64,000 nucleotides of DNA from Gemmata palustris. GTDB lineage: Bacteria > Planctomycetota > Planctomycetia > Gemmatales > Gemmataceae. Position numbers and translations under genes: made by a program. The DNA is taken from contig NZ_JAGKQQ010000001.1 in assembly GCF_017939745.1 (NCBI RefSeq), positions 4,774,001 to 4,838,000 of the forward strand. Direction: 5' to 3'. The notes under the pieces are model-generated. The model did not search any database, was not told where the DNA came from, and saw nothing but the letters and a program-made list of their open reading frames with translations. Below, piece after piece: positions 59,007 through 64,000 of the stretch (position 1 is its first letter; each line of letters begins with the position of its first letter).

Positions 59007-59459
59007 ATGATTACCATTCGACGCATCCTGGTTCCGACCGATTTCAGCGACTGCGCGGCCCTGGCCGTGCGGTACGCGGCCGAGCTCGCCGACAAGTTCG
59101 GGGCCGAACTCGTTCTGCTCCACGTCGTCCCCGATACCGTCCTCGCTCTCCCGGACGCGGTGATGCCCACGCCTGCACCGATGACCGACTTTCAGGCGCT
59201 CGCCGATGCCGGCAAAATCGGCCTCGCGAACCTCATTACCGCAATGAAGCTGGAAAAGTACAAGCCGCGCGCGGAAGTGCGGCTCGGTTCGCCGGAGCAC
59301 GAGATCGTCGCTGCGGTGAAAGACTTGCACGTCGATCTCGTGTGCATCGCGACACACGGGCGCGGGGGAATCGCCCGCGTGCTGCTCGGCAGCGTGGCAG
59401 AAATGGTCGTGCGCCACGCCTCGTGCCCCGTACTCACCGTGCGGCCCGGGGCGTGCTGA
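59007..59459 (+). CDS. Universal stress protein (UspA family)
   Basis: 150 aa, single Usp domain. It begins MITIRRILVPTDFSDCAALA. The ATP-binding loop THGRGGIARVLLGSVAEMVV (about 116-135) fits the G-2x-G-9x-G(S/T) pattern, so it is of the nucleotide-binding type. AAAGGAGCCG upstream is a good ribosome site. It is 32 bp after the aminotransferase-like gene, perhaps co-transcribed. Confidence 0.92.
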   Translation: MITIRRILVPTDFSDCAALAVRYAAELADKFGAELVLLHVVPDTVLALPDAVMPTPAPMTDFQALADAGKIGLANLITAMKLEKYKPRAEVRLGSPEHEIVAAVKDLHVDLVCIATHGRGGIARVLLGSVAEMVVRHASCPVLTVRPGAC

Positions 59460-59471
59460 CATTCGCTGTCG

Positions 59472-60491
59472 TCACTTCACCGGCGGAAGCCCCAACACTT
59501 CCACCGGTTGCCGGCCCGTCGGGGTTTCGGCTTCCATGCGCGTACCCGGCTCCTGGTGCTTCCACTTGAGGTACGCGAGCGCGACCGGCGCGCCGAGCCG
59601 CGGGGACGGGCAACTCGATGTGACCAGTCCGACCTCTTGGCCGTCACGGAACACCTTTGACCCGGCGGGCAGTGGTCCACCTTCCAACACCTTCAGGCCC
59701 AGAAACGCGCGGTTCACGTGCCCGGCGCGGTCGCGTGCCATCACGATCGGTTCCTGTCCCAAGTAGCAGCCCTTCGCGTAACTGACCGCGCGCGGCGCGT
59801 GCCCCACTTCCATCACGAACCGGTTCTCGTCAATGTCTTTCCCGAATACGGGTGTGCCGGCCTCGATGCGGAGCGTCTCGAACGTGTCCGCGCTCGCGGG
59901 CGTCGCACCGGCCGCGATAAGCATGCGCTTCACGCCGTCCGCGACATCCGTTCGGCACACGATGTCGAAGCCCGGCACGCCGAGTTGATCGCGCCGCCGC
60001 AGCGAGCACGTGGCCCCCTGCCCGAACGTGCGTTCCATGTGCGCGAACGCGGGCAACTCCGGCACCGACTCGCCGAGAGCGGCCCCAAGAACAGATGCGG
60101 CCTTCGGCCCGGCGAGGTGAAATTGGGCGAAGTCCGCGGTGCGGTCGGCGATTTCCACCTGCTCCGAGATGAGGTAACGGTCGAGGTACTGCACTAGTTC
60201 GGTGTTGCGGCCGGGAGTGGTTTCGATCCACATCGCGTGGCGATCATCACTCAGCCGGATGTGGTAGATCCAGGCCTGAAACTTCACCTTCGCGCGGGCG
60301 TCGCAGAAGTACGCTTCGCACCCGCCGCCTAGCGGGAGAGCCTTGATGTCGTTGGTGCTGAGGTTGCCGAGGAACATCGGCGCGTCGGGACCGGTCAGCA
60401 CGAGCTTCGCGGACGCGGAGGTGTCGAAGAGCGCGGCGCCAGCGATCGCGGCCTGATACTCTGCTGCAGGAACCGAAGTTGCGAGTGTCAT
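59472..60491 (-). CDS. ygfZ: Folate-binding YgfZ/GcvT-like protein
   Basis: 339 aa. It is related to the aminomethyltransferase GcvT, but with the YgfZ/IBA57 signature KGCYLGQEPIVMARDRAGHV (about 240-259) containing the essential Cys. N-terminal blocks AALFDTSASAKLVLTGPDAP and FLGNLSTNDIK also fit. YgfZ proteins use tetrahydrofolate to help assembly or repair of certain Fe-S enzymes (for example MiaB and other radical-SAM proteins). In a genome with many Fe-S proteins such as those at 24-29 kb this role is sensible. Convergent with the Usp gene. Confidence 0.88.
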   Translation of the reverse strand: MTLATSVPAAEYQAAIAGAALFDTSASAKLVLTGPDAPMFLGNLSTNDIKALPLGGGCEAYFCDARAKVKFQAWIYHIRLSDDRHAMWIETTPGRNTELVQYLDRYLISEQVEIADRTADFAQFHLAGPKAASVLGAALGESVPELPAFAHMERTFGQGATCSLRRRDQLGVPGFDIVCRTDVADGVKRMLIAAGATPASADTFETLRIEAGTPVFGKDIDENRFVMEVGHAPRAVSYAKGCYLGQEPIVMARDRAGHVNRAFLGLKVLEGGPLPAGSKVFRDGQEVGLVTSSCPSPRLGAPVALAYLKWKHQEPGTRMEAETPTGRQPVEVLGLPPVK

Positions 60492-60728
60492 CGAACGGTC
60501 CGTGAGTCTGTGTTCCGTGAACGCGAGGAGCCCGACGCGAGTATTTTACGCACACGGAGGAAGGAGTTGCCCCACCACACGAGCGAAGGCGTGCGACTTT
60601 TCCGAAATGCCCGTTTCTCGCGACCACCAAGTGACAGAATCGCACCTAAATCTGTCGCGCGGCTTCGCTACGTGATAACTCGGCTCCCCGGACCTGAACG
60701 GTTCCTCTCAACGCTTCGATAGCTACAC

Positions 60729-61631
60729 TTGAGCTTTATCTCGCGGCGCGAGTTCGAGTCCTCGCCCGCTAGTACACAGGATCGGCCCGTGCCACGAACC
60801 CGCAGGCACGTCTTGAAGCTCAACGACAACAGCCCACCCGTTCCAGCCGCCAAGCCGGGAATCGTGCCCTGGCTCATCGGGTTATTCGCGCTATGGCAGA
60901 TCGCGTTCCCGCCGCTCGCCAACCTCTTTGAGTTCATCCCGCGCCGGTCCACGCTGGCCGACGAGTACCCGGAACTCAGCGCCACGCAGCGATGGGGCCG
61001 GTTCACAAATAACGACGCCGTACAGAGCGCGAGTGAGCGCGCGGGCGACGTGTTCGCGCTGTGGGGCGAAGTGAGCGGACAGGAGCAGGGGTGGAACATG
61101 TTCACCCCGGACTTCCCGCCGCACACGGTGGTTCCGATCGCGGAATTGCGGTTCGCGGACCGACCGAATGTGCGTGTCGAATCGCGGTTCAGCCCACCGG
61201 ACCCAGATCATCCTCGCCCGCGCTGGCCACTGATCCACGACCGCGAGTTCAATTACGAAGCCAACATCACGATGCTGGGCTGGCACGCGGACCCTGAAAC
61301 AGTGGCCGCGCGCCCCGAAGTCTGGAAGCGCCTCCCCGACCGCGTGCGCGACAACCAGAGTCTGATCTGCCACTGGCTCGCGTGGAAGATGCGTTCGTAC
61401 CAAACTGCGAATCCCGGCACGCCAACACCGACCGAAGTGGTGATGATCTTCCGCTACATCCCAACTCCACTACCTCACGCCCCGCCCGGCGCACCCCGAC
61501 GGCCGATCTTCGAGCGCCCGTTCGCGCGGTGGTTCCCGGACGGGGCGAAAGAACCGGGCGATTTGCCCCTCGAAGGGTATGACCCGGTGGGGGAACGATT
61601 CGTTCGCTTGAAAGCGGTGACGCCGCCGTGA
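60729..61631 (+). CDS. Membrane-associated protein, partner of the HTTM protein
   Basis: 300 aa from the TTG at 60729, or 280 from a GTG at 60789; the choice is uncertain. One hydrophobic segment lies at about 45-65 (PGIVPWLIGLFALWQIAFPP). The rest is a soluble domain with GWNMFTPDFPPHTVVPIAEL (about 120) and LPDRVRDNQSLICHWLAWKM. The WxMF(T/S)P element is what I associate with small proteins encoded beside HTTM proteins. Its stop overlaps the HTTM start (GTGA), so the two are co-translated. Confidence 0.75.
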   Translation: MSFISRREFESSPASTQDRPVPRTRRHVLKLNDNSPPVPAAKPGIVPWLIGLFALWQIAFPPLANLFEFIPRRSTLADEYPELSATQRWGRFTNNDAVQSASERAGDVFALWGEVSGQEQGWNMFTPDFPPHTVVPIAELRFADRPNVRVESRFSPPDPDHPRPRWPLIHDREFNYEANITMLGWHADPETVAARPEVWKRLPDRVRDNQSLICHWLAWKMRSYQTANPGTPTPTEVVMIFRYIPTPLPHAPPGAPRRPIFERPFARWFPDGAKEPGDLPLEGYDPVGERFVRLKAVTPP

Positions 61632-62569
61632 CCAAGCCCACCGAAACCGAACCGCGCTTCGTCGGCACCCAACCTCGGTTGCTGGGAATGTTAAACCGCT
61701 GGCACTGGCTCCTACGCCCGGTACCGGCGGAGCGCATGGCCGCGCTGCGGATCGCGGTCGCCGTGGTCGCGCTGCTCGATATCGGAATCGCGTGTTTGCC
61801 GCAATTCGCAGCGCATTTCTCGGAGAATGGCCTCGGCGGTCCGGGTGCGTATTCGTGGCGATTTCGCGACGGGCACTATTACTGGTCGCTGTTGCGCGTA
61901 CTGCCGGCCGCGTGGGGACCGGCAGCCCTCCTGAGCGTGTGGGCGCTGGCCGCGCTCGCGCTGTTAGTTGGCTACCGACCGCTCGCAAGCGGGTTGGTGT
62001 GCTGGGCATGCGCGATATCGTTCTGGAACATCAATCCCGGGCTGTGTAACGGCGGCGATCAGATCCGCAACTCGCTGTTCTTGGCCGTTGCCATCGGTCG
62101 ATCGGGGGCCGTGTGGGGCGTGGAATCGGTACGCAGAAACGGGCGCGTGGGGCGGGTGCTGGTTCCCGGGTGGCCCGCGAAGGTCTTGTTGGTGCAGTTC
62201 GCGTGCATGTACGTTTTCAGCGGTGTTTACAAGCTACTGTCACCGGGCTGGCAAACCGGGTACGTGATGTACTTCGTGAACCACGATCTGGAATGGTGCC
62301 TGACACCGAACCTGAGTCCGTATCTGCCCGTGTTCGCCCACCGACTCAGTTCGTGGGTCGCGGTCGCGTGGGAGCTTGCGTTCCCGCTGTTGATCGCCTT
62401 TCGCCGAACGCACGCACTCACACTATGGATGGGTGTCGTGTTCCACGTGCTGACGTTCTTCACGCTGGAAGTGGGGCACTTCGCGCTGTACTCGCTCTCG
62501 TTCTATGCGCTGTTCGTCCCGTGGGAACGATGGCACCGTCCAGCAGTTACTTCTGAACCGCTAGCGTGA
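61628..62569 (+). CDS. HTTM-domain membrane protein (vitamin K carboxylase-like)
   Basis: 313 aa from the GTG at 61628, overlapping the preceding stop. About six TM helices. The HTTM pattern is visible in ERMAALRIAVAVVALLDIGI, GYRPLASGLVCWACAISFWN, NGGDQIRNSLFLAVAIG, QFACMYVFSGVYKLLSPGWQ and FPLLIAFRRTHALTLWMGVV. HTTM proteins share the membrane core of gamma-glutamyl carboxylase, but most bacterial members have unknown roles. The stop overlaps the convergent selA gene by 23 bp. Confidence 0.85.
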   Translation: MTKPTETEPRFVGTQPRLLGMLNRWHWLLRPVPAERMAALRIAVAVVALLDIGIACLPQFAAHFSENGLGGPGAYSWRFRDGHYYWSLLRVLPAAWGPAALLSVWALAALALLVGYRPLASGLVCWACAISFWNINPGLCNGGDQIRNSLFLAVAIGRSGAVWGVESVRRNGRVGRVLVPGWPAKVLLVQFACMYVFSGVYKLLSPGWQTGYVMYFVNHDLEWCLTPNLSPYLPVFAHRLSSWVAVAWELAFPLLIAFRRTHALTLWMGVVFHVLTFFTLEVGHFALYSLSFYALFVPWERWHRPAVTSEPLA

Positions 62570-63932
62570 TTGCGTCCAGCAGTTCGGCTTCCTGGCGTTC
62601 AAACACGCAGCGCAGATCGAGCAGCACGCGGCCGTCCTGCACGCGGGTCACCACCGCGGGCGTTCCCGTGCGCAACCGCGACGCGAATTCGGTTTCACTC
62701 AACCCCTCCGCGCTCAGCCCGAGTACTGTCGTCGGCACGCTCACATCCGGGAGCGAACCACCACCGACGAACGATTCGTCCTCCCACACCCCGACCGTCA
62801 CCCCGGGAATCGCCCGCACCCACGCCGCGAACGCATCGCTCCGGCGCTTCAGGTCCGTCGGCGGCGTGGTCAGCATGCGCAGAACAGGCACGTCACGAAT
62901 CGCCTTCGTCGGATCGCGGTAAAGCAGCAAGGTCGCTTCGAGCGCGGCGAGCGTCATCTTGTCGAGTCGGAACGCGCGCATGAGCGGGTCGCGTTCGATT
63001 TGCTGGATGAGTGCGGTCTTCCCCACGATGATGCCGCACTGCGGGCCGCCGAGGAGCTTGTCGCCACTAAAAAGTACGAGGTCCGCGCCGCTCGAGATGC
63101 TGGCCGAAACGAGCGGCTCGCCCGGCAACCCGAAGGGCGCGAGGTCGATTGCTTGGCCGCTCCCCGCGTCGTCGATCACCAGAAGGTTGTGCTTGCGGCC
63201 GAGTTCGACCAGTTCCACAAGCTCCACGGACTTGGTGTACCCGCGGACGCGGTAATTGCTGCAATGCACCCGCATCAAAGCGGCGGTGTTCGGAGTGATC
63301 GCACGCTCGTAGTCGCTCAACCGCGTAATGTTCGTGGTACCCACTTCGCGCAGAGTGGCGCCGCTCACGGCCATCACGTCCGGGATGCGGAAGCTGCCGC
63401 CGATTTCGACCAGTTGCCCGCGCGAAACGATCACCTCTTTCCCCTGCGCGACCGCGCGAAGTGCGATCACCGTGGCGGCCGCACAGTTGTTCACCGCGGT
63501 CGCGCTTTCTGCGCCCGTAATGGCCTTCAAGCCCGCGCGAACATTCCCCTGTCGAGACGCGCGCTTCCCGGTGACGAGGTCGAGTTCGAGATTGAGGTAC
63601 CCGCGCGCGGCTTCGTAGGCGGCGCGGGCGGCATCCTCGTGAAGTGGGGCGCGGCCGAGGTTGGTGTGGAGTACGACGCCGGTCGCGTTGATGACGGGGC
63701 GGATCACGGGTGCCCCCTGCGTATCAAGCGCGGCGAGCACTTCGATCGCGATTGCATCGACATTTAGCGCGAGTGATTCGCCGGCCACGAGTCTGACGCG
63801 GATCGCATCGAGTGCGGCACGAACTTGAGCGGTGATTGCGTCGGGTGAATGGCGCTCGCGTGCCCCTACGAGTGCGGGCGCGCTGAGCACTTTCGTTACG
63901 GAGGGCAGGTCGCGGAACGGATTATCACTCAT
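62547..63932 (-). CDS. selA: L-seryl-tRNA(Sec) selenium transferase
   Basis: 461 aa from the ATG at 63932 (MSDNPFRDLPSVTKVL). PLP-dependent fold: VINATGVVLHTNLGRAPL (about 75-92), NNCAAATVIALRA, RVHCSNYRVRGY, VIDDAGSGQAID and the PLP-lysine motif LFSGDKLLGGPQCG (about 290). The enzyme converts Ser-tRNA(Sec) to Sec-tRNA(Sec) using selenophosphate, implying that the organism makes selenoproteins. selB, selD and tRNA-Sec are not in the window. The convergent 23-bp overlap with the HTTM gene leaves no room for a terminator between them. Confidence 0.94.
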   Translation of the reverse strand: MSDNPFRDLPSVTKVLSAPALVGARERHSPDAITAQVRAALDAIRVRLVAGESLALNVDAIAIEVLAALDTQGAPVIRPVINATGVVLHTNLGRAPLHEDAARAAYEAARGYLNLELDLVTGKRASRQGNVRAGLKAITGAESATAVNNCAAATVIALRAVAQGKEVIVSRGQLVEIGGSFRIPDVMAVSGATLREVGTTNITRLSDYERAITPNTAALMRVHCSNYRVRGYTKSVELVELVELGRKHNLLVIDDAGSGQAIDLAPFGLPGEPLVSASISSGADLVLFSGDKLLGGPQCGIIVGKTALIQQIERDPLMRAFRLDKMTLAALEATLLLYRDPTKAIRDVPVLRMLTTPPTDLKRRSDAFAAWVRAIPGVTVGVWEDESFVGGGSLPDVSVPTTVLGLSAEGLSETEFASRLRTGTPAVVTRVQDGRVLLDLRCVFERQEAELLDAITLAVQK

Positions 63933-64000
63933 GCGAACAGTGTACACGGGGCGCGGGTCACTGCCCGTCGCTACTGGCCGCGTTCAGCACGCGGACGATC

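Noticed and set aside
1-64000. tRNA, rRNA, riboswitch or replication origin
   Set aside because: I looked for T-loop-like GTTCRANNC in a cloverleaf setting, conserved rRNA stretches and DnaA-box clusters, and found nothing convincing by eye.

Overview
This 64 kb window is high-GC chromosomal DNA that looks like a planctomycete, most likely of the Gemmata/Gemmataceae type. That is an inference from gene content: an Ig-repeat surface protein with the LEDRTVP N-terminal motif, an ECF sigma factor with a membrane-anchored extension, Hanks-type kinases (one fused to a tubulin-like domain), multiheme cytochromes c, zinc-ribbon/acidic-linker/TM proteins, an MfnB-like enzyme, and many palindromic intergenic repeats. 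No rRNA, tRNA or CRISPR array was found.

Layout. 1-10.5 kb (minus strand): two giant Pfa-like secondary-lipid/polyketide synthase genes, an AT-DH type protein running off the left edge and a 2522-aa NPD-NPD-KS-AT-ACP-KR protein. 10.8-16.1 kb (plus): an S49-peptidase-like lipoprotein, a Rieske oxygenase and the Ig-repeat surface protein. 16.2-29.5 kb: a redox island. Three tandem pentaheme cytochromes c run leftward; divergently there is a 4-TM b-type-cytochrome-like protein, a decaheme cytochrome c, a NuoE-NuoF fusion and a 920-aa NuoG-like/cNMP/DmsB-like iron-sulfur fusion. Together they look like an electron conduit between NAD(H) and periplasmic hemes. 29.6-34 kb: an ECF sigma factor with a TM segment and discoidin-like tail, divergent from a transmembrane Ser/Thr kinase. 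34.2-36.3 kb: zinc-ribbon protein, DUF1015 protein and a frameshifted dual-specificity phosphatase.

36.4-39.2 kb is a decayed accessory patch: an IS1-family element with 8-bp target duplications that seems to interrupt a small gene, a broken IS630 transposase, and a Panacea-domain antitoxin with an overlapping, probably damaged toxin partner. 39.6-43.3 kb carries the kinase-tubulin fusion. 43.9-53.4 kb is a mixed chromosomal region: MfnB-like enzyme, GNAT, sigma-70 factor, response regulator-GGDEF, nucleoside-type MFS transporter, small membrane proteins and a metallophosphatase. 53.4-55.3 kb holds a second IS1 copy that was itself entered by an IS5-type element (TAA target duplication). 55.5-64 kb: a LolCE/LolD-like ABC pair, a class IV aminotransferase homologue lacking its PLP lysine, a universal stress protein, YgfZ, an HTTM protein with its partner, and SelA.

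Frameshifts occur only in the mobile/TA patches and the phosphatase, while very long genes elsewhere are intact. This suggests genuine decay rather than a poor sequence. The most novel-looking systems are the redox island with its cNMP-containing Fe-S fusion, the kinase-tubulin fusion, and the double-NPD synthase with a palindromic repeat translated in frame in its partner.
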